DNA of 64,000 nt, from the NCBI GenBank assembly GCA_905250075.1, contig CAJNOP010000023.1:1238490-1302489 (forward strand). The letters are read 5' to 3'. Origin of the DNA: Rotaria sp. Silwood1. Its lineage: Eukaryota > Rotifera > Eurotatoria > Philodinida > Philodinidae. Positions 1 to 14,300 of the stretch are shown piece after piece. Within the stretch, counting starts at the first letter, position 1. Every line of letters begins with the position of its first letter. The position numbers were made by a program, and so were the translations under genes. The notes beneath the pieces are model-generated. The model searched no databases. It was not told the DNA's origin and saw nothing but the letters and a program-made list of their open reading frames with translations.

Positions 1-3000
1 AGCGATATAAGTGCAAAACAAAAACACAATATATATATATGTATCAAAAACAATCGTTAATCATGAAGAAGAGACGAAAATAAATCTAGTAATTGGAAAG
101 AGAAAAGACAAAGAAAAAAATATCATGGCTATATGACGAAATAAGTAGAGAAAACAAACTAAGGAAATAACAACGTAAATAATTACATGATCGATTTCAC
201 ATGTATAAATATCCAAGCCATAAAAGAAGCAGTGATTCATGACTTGTGCGCATAAGACTGACTAATTGGTTTCGAAAAAAAAAACACAAGGATTATCATA
301 TTTACTCTTATTATAGATGCATCCTAGTAAAATAACGTACGATACAAAAGTAATGCGACAAATGTCGGACCCTATTTCTCTTCAATAGAAAAGTACTGAA
401 CAGAAAATGTTTTGCTAAAAGACAGAACTTTTTCTTCTCTTTCGAATCATGTATAATTTTCTATTGTCATCCGTTCTTAAACGAAATGATACACAAGAAA
501 AGAGGAACGCCCTTAAAAAGCATCCATACTTTTTGTGAGATACAAAAATCATAGTGTAAAATATTATTTTCTATAAATCTTTTACAAACACGTTTTGTAA
601 CAAATACTTTTTAATTAATTGATAGGATATTGTCTCGTCTTTCGATTAGTATATGATTTATATTGTTCATACACTCGTACATGAAAAGGAACAAGTAAAA
701 AACGAGAAACCTGAGTGAAATAAATTTCTAATTTTTATATGAACTCATCAAAAACATCTTATTAGATGACACTTAGTGCGATCTTTGTGGATTCATTTAA
801 AAGATCTTGTCAAACTGTATTTTCTTCGACTTTTATGAACTCGTTAAAAACATCTTGTAAAACAACAGTTCGTTGTAATCAATCATTGTTTAAAAGGTTC
901 TTTTAATGAATTTATTTAAAAATTGTAATTTTATTGTACAAGTGTTTCTCTTCTTTCTTGTCTCGTTTCACTTAGGAATATTTGACAAATATGAATCATA
1001 CACTGTTCGAAAGAAAAAAAATCTTCTATTAACTAATAAAGAAAATATTCCCTTCCGAACCTATTTATCAAACAAATATAAGAATCGATATTTCGTGCGT
1101 CTTTTTATAGAAAAGTGCGGATGCTTTTTTAAGAGTGCTTCTCTTTTCGGTTTCGCTCATGAGTGAAATATAAAAAGAAGTTATATACGATTTGAAAGAG
1201 GAAAAAATACTCTCTTTTTTAATAAAACCTTTTTCGTTCAACATCTTTCTATTGAAAAGAAATAGGGTTCGACATATGTCCATTGCTTGTGTACCGTATG
1301 TTATATTCTTGTAAAAGTGTAAATGATCGAAATCTGTTTTTTTTTCAATTAGATCTAATGTTTTCTTGGTTTATCATTTGATTTACTCTTCTACGGACTC
1401 TTTATTTATTATTTAGAGAAGTTCTATAATTCGAGCACAGAAGACAGTGATAATTCAATTCGAAACTCATTTCTAAATTATCTTAGAAGTAATTCTTCTT
1501 GAGTTTTGGTTAGAAATGAATATAAAGGAAATCTGCAAGTAAAATATGGAAAACTGTAAGCCCGAATATATCTTTGTAAGACATCTTTTGATATGAGTTC
1601 TACTATCTTTCATCTATCTTAATTTATAAAATATTGTATGAATGCTTGAAAAAGTTTTAAGCATTGCTGATTTCAAAGATATCTTATTCGCCTAAGTAGA
1701 AGTTAGATATTTAAATTCTTTAATGACATCTATTCTTTAATCCTTCATATAGATATCAACTACTGAATCTTGTACTTGTGACTGAAAAACCTGCACTAAT
1801 GTTTTGGACACTGTCATTGATTATTTTCGCCTTCTGAAATAAGTTTCTTTTTTTCGCGTATTCTTGTTCCTTCTTCAAAAAACTTAATCATATGCTTAAT
1901 TCTTTGGCATATTAATGAAGATATGAGTATTTTGAGATTATCAACAAATATATGACTAGAATAAGCATTTATACATACAACAAGATCATAATGAAACATA
2001 ACAAATAGATATAGGCTCAAAACACTGCATTGAGACAACTTCAGCATGAATTAAAAATATTTGTAATTTATTTTTTTGAAAAATAATATATGCATGACAA
2101 TCATTTAGTTCTGAAATAATTAATGTCGATAGTTGAAGAGCTATATCGATTGTATAGAACTTAACAACAAATCCATTGTGTCAAATTATATCGTATACCT
2201 TTTAATAGCTAACATAAACTGCTAGTGTTGAAATATTAGTCATAATATTATTTTTTTATTTTTTCATAAACATAGATATGACTCTAATAAGAACAGAACA
2301 ATCTGGACGACAATCTGGCTGTTCAACTAGAAACAAATTATTAATGTCTGCCTAATGTATGACTCTATCTAGTATAATTTTTTCGAATAGATTTTAATAT
2401 TTTACTAAACGAGGCATTGATCGTGTTTAATTACAACAAGGTACTCCCCTACTTTTATTATATTCAACTTAATTATTTTCGATAATTTCAAAATATCAGG
2501 CTACTGGTAATTGTTTAGCCTAGTATTAAAACAATTTGCTATACAATTAGTATAACTCAATGGAATTTGTTTGATCATAAAATAAGATACTTCGCCCAAA
2601 CTAAGTGAGTTTTTTTTTGTATTTAACTTTGATCTATGTTTCTTTATTTCTATAACATTGATCATTTTCAATCTTTTCACTTAGCATCGTTAGTCAATTG
2701 ATCGATTCTAAATATTCTGCTTTGAATTAATATTGATGAAGATATAACATATTCGTACTTTTTTCTTTGAACCGTTGTAAGCAGTATCCATCAAGCTCAT
2801 CCATGATTTCGTTGTCTTTTGATCAATAATGTTTCACTAGTATCCAATTTCGTAAAAGATATTGATCTATGTTTACATATCTGACGGATATTTAATTCAA
2901 CTACTCTATCTGTGTTGCTCTGTGTTTCTTGACTTTTGAACAGAAAATCCTGCCATTTATATCTTAGTCATTTCCATTTTTACTTCTCATGTTAATACGC

Positions 3001-3508
3001 GTGATAGGACTCTTAACTCTTCGTTTATAATGAAATTTTTTTTTCTTCGATTTATACTAGTTTTTCACTGGTTTCAATTCTTTTAGTTTCTACATAAGAT
3101 AAAGGAGCAGTCAGGTCGTCATTTTTCTCATTCTTTCAATTGTGTAAGCCTGTTTTCTAAAGTATCAAGAGAGCACATATTATTCATTTAAAATTCATGC
3201 TCTTGTATCCTTCTATTATGCTTCTTCATCCAAAATTCTTCTAAAAACCTGAAAAAAGTCTCATACATCTTCCAAATAATACGAAAAGATATTTCATTCT
3301 TAACTAAACTCTCAGTTTATCAAGCTATTATTCCTGTTCAATGGTAACTGATATCTATTTTCAGAGTCTCTCATATTGTTCCTTCCATATTTAAAAATGT
3401 TAAATCAAATTTTTTATTGGAACGTTTTGAAAAGTAGAATGTTCATAAAATATATCAAAAATTGTTTTTTCCTGATTATTCATTCAAGCTTCTATTTCTT
3501 TAATTTGA

Positions 3509-4240
3509 CTACGTACTTCCCCATTCTGCTATCGTTGCGTTAAAAACACTAATAATCATTGTATCTTCAATTATATATGACTCTAGTTCTTCTAAAATTC
3601 TGTTCTGATCTGCCATATATGAAACAATGATTATTCGAATTGTTCTAGAGAAACCATTAACATCATTTATAACTGTATTTTCAACATTAAAATCTATTCT
3701 CGATCTTTTCAAAATGTTTGCACATCGTTACACACACACCTACGTTTTTTTTAGTTTCGTCTTGATGAAAGATGTTGAAATGATATTTTCGAGATCTATG
3801 CCACAGTTCATCAACTTCAATAAAAAAAAAAAATGGATAAAGGGATATACTTTATAAACAATATCAATTACTGCTAAACATATAGGAACACATCCTTCAA
3901 CGTGAGAGCAGAGAACATTGAGTACAACATGTCGATTGATTCCTGGTGCGGAAGGCAGTAATAATCCAAAATGTATTTTCAATGGATATTCAACTTAATT
4001 TTAGCATTGAATTATATTCATGCAGATCTTTAAATAATAAATCGAAAATCATTGGTTCTTCGTTAAAAGGGATATTGAATATGCTTAACATTTTCCGCTT
4101 ATTGGAGATTTCGTTCAATATCCTCTTTTACATATCCTGTCGTGAAACATTGGAGAGATATGTAACGGATGACAAGTGCAAAAGAATCAGGATTATATCT
4201 CGACTCAATCGCAATGCTATTGATATTATTGACACATGAT
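3509..4240 (-). pseudogene. possible decayed coding remnant, family unknown
   Basis: On the minus strand two neighbouring open stretches (about 3740-3982 and 3509-3712) translate to protein-like sequence with balanced composition, for example VNGFSRTIRIIIVSYMADQ and LPSAPGINRHVVLNVLCSHV. Reading frames between and upstream of them are interrupted, and I found no splice-site chain that joins them. No family is recognised. It may be an old host gene fragment or chance open frame. Confidence is low. Confidence 0.2.
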
Positions 4241-5857
4241 GACTGTTTCGTACGACGCATTGTTGTTTATAGCTACTTTTAATTTAGTACCCGCATGATT
4301 CATGAGAGAGAAGGTGATCGAGATTTCTTGTTGTTTGAAGAAATCTTCAATCATATTTCTTGCTGATACATGCGATGGTCGATTCTTCGAGTTCTCTGTT
4401 GGTTCATTTTCGAATAAGAAGCCATGGAAGACTGCTTGAAATAATATGTTTTATCTGTTCAAATGGAAGATGATGTTGCTATTGTCTTAATGCTTGTTAT
4501 TATGCTTCATTTAGTACACGATTATTATTTAACAGATACATAAAGCTTCGTGCAATCGATACATTTATTTGATTAATATTTATTTACTTTTCGTTCAATA
4601 ACACATTTTGTTGTGTTTATCTGTCTGCTCGATACTTATTACTAGAGTCTAAGTGTCGCTTAAGTGTTAAAGATGTAAGCGAAATGAAGCCTGAATAAGA
4701 TGTTGATGAACACTGAATGCGACATTGTGATTTTGACGAATGTATACTATCCTTCTTTCATATAGTAGGTAACTGTTGAGGTAATATTTTCGGCAGCATT
4801 ATATCGATTAGTGTTTGTAATAGGGTCGATAGATGAGTCATGTAGCTGTAAATTTGATTATGAGCTATCCTTGCTTGAATAATAATTACTCTTGATTCCT
4901 CTTCTTATTTTAATAAGAAGAAGATAAATGCAAGTTCGTATTCGTCTGCTCTGGAGAATGAAAGTGGCGATCAACACTTGTTGATACTACACGATTCTAA
5001 TCAATTAACTCTGTAAGAATTTTAAGTTTCTTACAAAACAAAATTAAAATATTGAGTATCGTCGAGACATGAAAAAGAAATAGTTTGACAGGAAAAAAAA
5101 AGTTATTTTATTTCGTTTTCTTAATAATGATATAAATCAATGCATCGGAGAATTAACTAGTGAAACTTTCATGAAATTCTTATTCATTTAAATTATGAAT
5201 TTTACAATTCTATCATACGAACAACGGGATTATACAATTTTGTTTTATATTTATTTTCATAAAAAAAATTTCTAGCTGATTCGTAATTCTGTAATTAGTC
5301 CAATTTTGTATTATTCTCTTAATGAAGCAGCTTCGAGATAAGTTGTTAAAATAAGAAAATTGAATGATTTATTTTGTCGATGAAATTTCACTATCGAAAA
5401 CAAAAACATTGGTAACGATCTCAAAAAGATTGAACATTGTCTTTTCTACTGTCTCGGAGATGTACTAGAACAAAACAAACGAAATCCATGAGTACAATAT
5501 ATCTGAAGGATAGTAAACTTAGAAGCTTCGACATGCTAGTCAATAAAAAACGGAATATTCATTTATTAGTATCTCTTCATCTATCTATTATTCAGAAAAA
5601 AATTTAATTATATTCTAGTGAACGGTATGTTTGTTTAGCAAGTCTCACCAATTATAAATTATTAATAAAACGACGGAGAGAACTGTCAAAACTAACTGTT
5701 CAATGCTTCTTTCATTATAGTTGCTTGACTTATGAAAATTCTGATCGTGTCACTTCGAAATATTGAAATTGTACCGATTGGATCAAAGTGAATACTAAAA
5801 TTCTAAACGCACATCCAGACCTGCCTTTCTGAGAGAGATTTAGGCTGCTATTTTTGA

Positions 5858-5891
5858 GGCAGACTGTTTCAGGCTAGGTAAACAGTCTGCC
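5858..5891. repeat. perfect 12-bp inverted repeat (hairpin)
   Basis: Arms GGCAGACTGTTT and AAACAGTCTGCC are separated by 10 bases. The patch is more G/C-rich than its surroundings, so it could be the core of a worn foldback element. No function can be assigned. Confidence 0.6.
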
Positions 5892-6842
5892 TTCTATATT
5901 TTTAAGCTTTCAAGAAAAACCTTCACCTTTTATGAGCAAGAAATGTACTTGTCAAAAACAATCGGGATATCTTTAATAATAAAGGTGAAAAACGAAATAT
6001 TATCATATTGACTGGAAGTTATTATGTTTCATAGTATATTATGGCTGCCTTGTTCATTGATAAGTTACGTTTTTTGTTTATCTATCTATTTCACTAGATT
6101 ACTGCTCGCTGTTGTTAATCGCTTATTGTTCTCTTTTCATATAAACTGTTGTCTAATTATTATTGTCTGATTCATAGTTATATTTTAGTAAAATATCTAT
6201 CGTTGATATTTCGTCTTTCGCTAATTCGCAAAATGCGTAACAAATGTTCTTAGTTAAGCATGGGAACTTTTAAATACTAACATCTCTTGTTTGTTGTGTG
6301 TCTACAGATATTTCGTCGACGGAAAGAAGGATTATTTGAAATAAAATAAGTTTGCTTGCACTTGTCAAGTCACGTGTAGACATTTTCGATCCAGTGACTC
6401 AAAAAACTTATTAAAAAAGATGTAATTTACATCATCTGAATGAAATTATTTCGAGAGAAATATGATGCCCAAAAAAGAAAATGATTTAATTTACATGAAA
6501 GCCATCTCACGGCAATCATTAGAAATATATGAAACTAACGTCATGAAAACATAAAAATAAAACAACTTGAATTCATCCTCCTTGATATAATTATCCAGTC
6601 AGATAGCTTTTTGTCGAGCTGTTTTGAAGTTTCGTTACTCTACCACCAATGAGGGTATGACACATTTTTTGTCCTTACATATTCCGTTTTTGAACAGTGA
6701 TCTCTGTAAGGACTATAATTATACATAAGGTTGAAATTCATCAGGTTCATGATTTTCTTTTGAGGAAAAATCGTGAAACATGATGTATTTCACACAAAAT
6801 ACACTGATAAAAATCATTTTTCTCTAAAAAATGAATGTTAAT

Positions 6843-6869
6843 TTTCAATCGTTTTCTAAACGATTGAAA
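6843..6869. repeat. perfect 12-bp inverted repeat with 3-base loop
   Basis: Arms TTTCAATCGTTT and AAACGATTGAAA enclose a 3-base loop. It lies in a gene-free region and no T-run or gene end supports a terminator role. Confidence 0.6.
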
Positions 6870-7426
6870 TTGAATGTTTCAAATGTAACAGTAATCAAAT
6901 CAAAGTAATCGAATAATTTTTGTTTCGCGAAATAATCCAAACCGTTGAACTGAAACCAAGCAGAAGTATGAAAATAATGTTAGTTTGCCAAAAAATCGAA
7001 ATCATGAAATGAAAACAATACAGAAATAATCATACTAATAAAATGATCATTGATATTCGTAAAATGACAAAAACCACAACAGTTTTTGCATGAAAAATTC
7101 GAAAGTAAGCATATATAATGAAACTTTTTTTGATTTCTTAAGTCATTAGGATTAATCATGGCTACACCTATTTATTCATACTGTACGTATTATACAATTT
7201 GTACTGATACCATAGGAAAACTAGACGATTCTAACGACTAACAATGAAGTATCACTTTCATTGTGAAAACAATTAAATATTTAGTGTGTTTTGAATCATG
7301 AGTTTCATATTATTTCGAAAATTTGTCAGAAAGAATATAAGTTCAGTACCATCGAAAACTAGTACGATGCTTCTTCTAAAATTGAAAAAGTTATTAGGTT
7401 TTTGAATACTACATCAATGTGACAAT

Positions 7427-8666
7427 CATATCATTCGTCGACAAACTTTGATCGACAGCATTCCGTCGACACTTTTTTGTCGACATACATTCGTGAAAAA
7501 GAGCATCACTAATGTTAAGAAGTACCAGTCTACTTTTTTTTTTATTTAACCAAGTAGATACAATAGAAAATAACAAGAATGTACATGTAGGTACAGGTGT
7601 GGTAGCAGATGCAGAAGTAAGTGTGGACATGAATACAGGATAGAGGTACGACAATTTGAAGAAAGTTCTAAACTGATAATCTGTTACGGAAGACGAGCTG
7701 ATCTGAACTGTTGTAACGTCTCAGCTCACATCACGAGTTGTTTAAAGGAAATTCAGTAATGAAACAGAGATGTCCGGAGCCCTTTGTTGTTCTGTTCTGA
7801 GACTGAAATGCTAGCAGCTCTATTGGCTATACTAAAAGTATTAATTAAGATGTTAAGAAATCATGCATGACGCTAGAAGCCTTTCCCCAGATGCTAGGGA
7901 TCATTTGCGATATTAGAGATCACCTGGCATGCTATAGCCATGATCTGGGATGCTGATAGCGTCAGCCAAGTTGCTAGCAACATAGCTACGGATCCTCCTA
8001 TCATCAAACGTAGTGTCTATATTATCCCAGCTAATCCCATAGAATCTCAGTCAATCCTCTAGCATCCAAGCTAATTCTTATAGTGTCTCAGATGATTCTC
8101 TAAAACTCTAGCTGGTGTTTCCAGCATCACGAGTGGTGCTGCTAATACTCCAGTGTCAAGAGGAACTAACAAAGGTCTCAGGACACCTATGTTTCATTAT
8201 CAAATTTTCTCTGAACGACTTGAGCAGTTCTTTTGGGTCTGAATTGATCCTTTGGAACAACTCAGTAGCTCGTTTGAACTGAGTTCATGAGCTAAAACTC
8301 TCGTAAGTCTAGTGCAGTAGCAGGTGTATGTGTGCGGACAGGTATAGATGTATGGATGTGGAACTGTGAATGTGATTATGATTTTTGTGATAAAGTACTC
8401 TCGGGCAGTCATGTGCACCCAAGTGCATGCGAGGAAAACTTTTGGTTTTTTTAGGAATGGTAAAATCATTTCCTAAGTTGTTACATTGTAAGAATAAAGT
8501 ATTTCGTAAGAAAGAGAAGAAATGCATTATCGACTAACAGAGTTGTCGACGAAATGAATTCGACAAAGTATATTGTCGACGAAGTAGTTGTCAACGAAAC
8601 GGGTGTCGACAAAGTTTCTGTCGACAAAATGTCTGTCGACAAAGTGTGCTGTCGACGAATGATATG
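7427..8666. mobile_element. non-autonomous inverted-repeat element with GTCGAC subterminal repeats
   Basis: The ends are a perfect 17-bp inverted pair, CATATCATTCGTCGACA at 7427-7443 and its reverse complement at 8650-8666. CAAT lies directly outside both ends and may be a 4-bp target duplication. Both termini carry clustered GTCGAC motifs: about four between 7436 and 7484 and about eight between 8540 and 8656, the latter spaced roughly 12-20 bp as variants of TGTCGACAAAGT. The interior (about 7800-8170) is unusually G/C-rich, with many GCTAGC/CAGCTA-like words. There is no transposase frame, so it would need enzyme from elsewhere. The superfamily is not recognised. Confidence 0.7.
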
Positions 8667-11361
8667 CAATTCTCATGGACGACATAATTTGGTAATGTAT
8701 TTTTCAACGTGTTTTTAACAAAATGTTCATGACATATGATTAAATTCTTGATCTAACTAAGATATAAATTGCATAGAAATAATATAGTGCAACGAAAAGA
8801 AAAGACTGTTTTTTTTCGAATCATATGAAGAAAACTATCAAAATAGAATAACTAAGTCGAATAATTCCTAATTTTAAGAAATAATATTAACACTATCTTA
8901 AACAATAGAATAGAATGTCACAATCTATTCATATCTGTCTTTTTTTAGAAACCAACATTTTCTAAAACAAATCATTCGTATTAACAATTCAATGTATAAA
9001 GTCGCACCTAAACAAACACAGAACTAGACTACTTTTACTGACTTGTCAAAGAAGATATCAATAATTGTTGATGATATAATGATTGATGAAAATCATCTGT
9101 TATGTAATTACATATATTGACAACAAAAAGCTGTCTTCATTATTCTTTTTTGAAATATCAAGAGTATTGCAATTAGATAAAATAAACATAATTGAAATTA
9201 AAGAAAAAAGAAAAGTTATTCGAAAAGTAACTTTATCAATGAAGAAAATCAGTATGTGTCCTTAGCAATGATTTATTCTGTAAAAAAAACTTAATTTCTA
9301 TTAAATAATTCAGACAAAAAAATTCAATTCAATCGGTTTTAATTGATCTTTTTTTCATGATACCGTTACATTGAAGTATTCTAAAACTAAAGACAAATAT
9401 GAAAAGCTGTATTGTACTACAGAGAACAAGTGCTATCTTTCTTTTCAATAAAAGTTCAAATACAGATGACAATTGATTGAATCGTATTTTCTCTATGAAA
9501 TATCTTGTCTATAAAAAAAACTAGATAAAATCTCTAGAATTTCCTTTTTGATGTTGATATTATTTTGTTAGACAAGTGAACAAAGCAAAACAAAAAAAAG
9601 ATTGTTGATTAGTATTAGTTTTTTTTTCGATTTTGTTTTATTTTATTTTCTGTCAAGTAATTATCTTTGTATCTTGGGATTTCAAGTATCGTATGTTTAA
9701 AAGATGCTCAAAGAAGTCAAGAGAAAAAGAACTGCTCTTCAGGCATAAATTTGTCATTTTATGACGTTTATAGTTGATCTGACGTGCTGTTTTTTCTTCC
9801 CTTAATGATACTTAAATGAGAAAAAAAAAAGATAACAATTAATTCGAACTAGTAGTTGCAGATGAAAACTATTTATTCTCTTTCGATGATTTTTTCTTTA
9901 ATCTATTGATATCAATACATAGATTAAAACAAACATGCATCAAATAGAAAAGAGATCTGAATTGTTTTGATCATAGTCATTTTTGTCTAATTATTAACAC
10001 ATCATAGAACTCATATAATCATTTCTGATGTTTGATTATAGTTGAACAAGTGCATCAAACAAGAATAGAAAAGGCCATTGGCAAATCGAGCTTGTTGACA
10101 TTTATTAATTTTACTTGATGTTAGTGATATATGTATGTTATTCGTATTGTTGTTGTTTTTTTTTTTTTTATAAAGGATGATGATTAATCCTTCCAATATG
10201 TATTACTAGTATTTAAGTAGCGCAGATTTTCTCGAACCAAAAAGAATATGACAAAGAAAAGAACAAAAACAACAATAATATCATCAATAAGAAAGAAGAA
10301 GATGAATCGTATTGATGATTATGGTAATGTAGCGGTGGTACCACAAGCATTTTCTAATTAATAATAGAAGGCCAAGTTGTTGGTCTTGACAAGCAAAGGA
10401 AGAAAAAAAAAAGCAAACTGTTTGAAAATATCTTTCGTCGCATTTTTCTGCTCTTGTCATAACCATCCTCCCAACAGTCTCTTTCTCTTCGATTGATGAC
10501 TCATAAATACACGGAAAAGACGATGACAAGAAAGCTATGTGGCATTCTTTCGCATCGTTAAGCAATCGTGACGATAATTCGCACAATGGACGACTGCCAT
10601 AGTCAGAATAACATCAATAATAAGACAAGAAAAACGACAACGTATGCTTGGACGCTAAATAGAGGAATAAGTTAAGTGTTGTTAATACAATAACAGGTAA
10701 ATAACATTAGAGCTAAATCGTTTAGTTATTAAATAATAGGTTTTTTTCTTTCTGTTCAAACATAACATTACCATTCATTCACATTGTTCGTAATCGAAGT
10801 TTTGTCTACTCATATAAAACATATTGGTACTTGCAGTTTCCGAGAAACAATTTTTTTTCATACGGGAATAGTAATAAATACACAAGACAAAAGGAGAGAA
10901 TTCCCTTTTATGGTTTATTCTCTACCTGCTATCCTCTTTCTTTTTTCATTTAGTTTTGGCCCTAACAGCATCGTTCAACAATGCACATAGTTACGTTTGT
11001 CACTCATCAATGCTCGTCGTCAATTTAGATATATATATATGTGTATGGTGTGCGTGTACGCTCATAATAGAGTTGTAAAGATGATCGATGCGGCAAATTG
11101 TGGTTTTACTATTGAGCGTCGATAATCTAAACAACAACGGTACTCTCGCTTCCTTACTTATTCACTCGTCTTCCTTTTCCTTCTTTTTTCTTCATATACG
11201 TGAGAAGACTAACTGTTAGATAGACATTCAATGAACAAATTTGTTCTTTGCACGTGAACACATATATACTATCTGCTCATCATATCTACTCATATTCATT
11301 AAATACTATTCAAGAAAACGATTATCGTCTTTTAATGATACATTCCATCAAGTTAAATCAA
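8667..11361. other. intergenic region upstream of the LRR receptor gene
   Basis: No coding exon could be supported. A short palindrome lies at about 9899-9932. The segment 10750-11200 is less A/T-extreme and carries CA/TA-rich microsatellite patches, so it is the likeliest place for promoter and 5' untranslated sequence of the downstream gene. No specific promoter element can be assigned. Confidence 0.5.
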
Positions 11362-14300
11362 ATGATCGGGTATGTAGTCTATTAACAAACATATATCTAG
11401 TGATATGAAATGAAGTTCAAATCATATTTTAAGAAAATATATTCTGAAGACTACGAATATTTATTAAACGTTGTCAATCAAAAATTCATTTGTTTTTTCT
11501 GTTCTTCTTTCTACTAGTTATTTAATTGTCCTTCTTTTTCTTCTATTGCCATCAAATATTATTGCCTTGATGAATTATAAAACTGCTTGTGAATTATTAA
11601 AACTTCCACGTGATTGTCATTGTCAACGTACACGTGGTGTACCAATATCATCATTAAATGAAACACGTTTACGATGTCGTCAATTTACTAAAATAACTAC
11701 TGATTATCATTGGTCTATTGTACCATATGATCGTTTAGCATTTGAAACTCCGAATGATAATTTAACATTATATCGTTTAGCATTTGCTGATATTCGAGCA
11801 CGAACATTACGTTTTAATGTTCAAAATCTTTTTTTAAATGATCATGCATTTGAAAATGCTTATATTGGTCAATTAGCTATTTCACATACAGATAATGATG
11901 GTTTAATAAATTTTGAATTAAATGGACAAATATTTTATGGTACAACAATAACAAATATATATATAAAATCAATTGATTTTCAAACACAAATATCTGAAAT
12001 AATATTATCAAATGCAAGAGTTTATAGATTTTTAATTGAATCATCAAAATTTTATGGTTTTACAAATAAAAAATTTATAATTAATCAACAAAATGAAACA
12101 AATTCTAAAAATAATAATCAATATGATAATTTTCTTGAATATGATACTATATTAACAACAAATTCATTATATTTAACAAGTAGTCAATCATCACCATTAA
12201 AAATTCATCGAATGAAAAATAAGAGAATTATACGTCAAATATTCGAAACAAATGATGATAATTCATCATTACCTGAAGAAACTGTTATGGTTAACATAAC
12301 ATCAAGTCCTCGTCCAGCTTTTGTAACAATTTATACAATTCTATCAAGTATTAATACCACAAATTTAACAGAAAATTTTTTTCCAAATAATTTAGAATAT
12401 CGTCAAACAAATGAAATTGAATTAAGTCATAATTATATTTATTCAATAGATGCATATGCTTTTCGTCATTTACAATTCTTTGAAGGACGATTAATATTAA
12501 CTTATAATCATATTCAATATATATCTCCATATGCATTTACTTATTTATATTCATTAAAAAATTTATCATTAGCTAATAATTATATTCAAAATTTATCATT
12601 AATACATTTTGAAAATTTAAATAAATTATATGAAATTGATTTAAGTTTTAATCAAATATATGATTTACGTAATAATATATTTCAATATTTATATAATTTA
12701 CATATATTACATTTAAATAATAATCCATTAAAATTTATTGATTCAAATGTATTTACAAATTTAATTCATTTAAAAGAACTTCATTTACAAGGTATACCAT
12801 TAATTCAATTAATTGATCCACAATATTCACATTGGATTTGGAATTTAGCAAGTTTACATGTAAATTATGTACCCAATACGAAGTAAGATTAATATAAGAA
12901 AAAAGAAAAGTTAAAAATAAAAAAAAATCAATTTTGTTTTGATAAAATAAGAAATAATCGTATGTTCTCAATAAGAACATTTATGTTATTACATTTAGCT
13001 AAACAAATTAAACATGTTGTTTATTGCCTGTGTCATAAGTATTTTTGGTCGATTTACATTACAAGGACATATTCTTTATCAACTAATAAATATCTTGCCT
13101 ACAACATAGTTCTCTATATAATGATTAAAAAAAAAAGTAACTTTACAAGCATAAATAACTGCTTAATATATATATATAGAATAGTTTTTCTTAGAAGAGA
13201 GGTTAGAACAGGATATGAATTCTATCGAGAGGAATGAAATAACGATAGGTTCGAATGACTCCGACAAATGAAACTCATCATAAAGTCGGAGATCATAGAT
13301 ATATATATATGTAGTCCATGGTTAAAGTTTATTGATGCATAAGTTACATCGAACAATATTATTTCTTTTTATTACCAAATATCAAAAAAGAAAAGAATAC
13401 TAACGAAAGTATTCTAATAATGAATATATATGATAATATATATATATGAATAATATATAACCCTATAAATATTTCTTTTATTGAATTTACAGTTTTTCAT
13501 AAAGAAAAAGGGAAAGACTTTTCTAATTTATTAATATCACTTTTTTTTTCTTCGGTAGAAGAAAACTAATAATTAGCATCATTAATAAATCTTGAAAAAA
13601 AAAGAAAATTCTCAAAATAATCTCAATTGACATATTTTTTTTTTCTATTGACAACAAAAGTCTTTTCCGAAATAGAAACAAAAAAAAAATACATAATTGA
13701 TTGATTGCTTCTAACAAAAGAATGAATACAACAAACGTATATAACTAATAATATTTCATACCAGCAATTAACATCCAGACAACATCCTGTATAAATAGAA
13801 AGAGTATTAAAAAATAATTCTTTATCTTTTTTGTTTCTTCTAGTTTTGCATTGAGTGATTTTACATTTTGTTTATTATCACGTTTTAATGGAACATTTTT
13901 TCATGTAAATCGTCATCTTTTATGTCCATGTAATGTTTATTATTTATCGTTTAATTCTGATATATATTATAATATCACATATTCAACAGTAAAATATTAT
14001 ACAAATTATTTACGTATTACACCAATATGTATTCTAAATAAAACTATATCTAATATTGAACAATATCAATATGATAATGAACAAATACAATATTCAAATA
14101 ATAATACAAATTTTATTTTTCGTAGTGGAGAAGATAAATGTAATTATAAATTAATGTTTCTTGATTGTGATGCTATGACAACAACAACGACAACGACAAC
14201 AACAATTATAACTACTACTTCAATAGAAATGACAACTCTGTTAGAAATGACATATACTGCAGAAAGTCTTCTTCATACAACACCAGATATTCCAATATCA

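Larger units (their letters stand above)
1..7426. other. A/T-rich region with no supported gene
   Basis: I see no multi-exon gene here. Open frames are short, lack coherent composition and do not chain with splice sites. Two perfect 12-bp-arm hairpins stand out (5858-5891 and 6843-6869). A patch at about 3500-4300 may be decayed coding sequence and is listed separately. Otherwise the stretch is homopolymer-rich intergenic DNA. Confidence 0.6.

Noticed and set aside
8540-8656. Repeated TGTCGACAAAGT units as a regulatory site array for a gene
   Set aside because: The same boxes occur inverted at 7436-7484 and both clusters lie just inside a matching 17-bp inverted pair, so they belong to a transposable element.
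13241-13262. GGTTCGAATGA as the B box of a tRNA gene
   Set aside because: No cloverleaf, A box or acceptor stem could be built around it, and it lies inside the third intron of the LRR gene. I found no tRNA or rRNA gene in the window.
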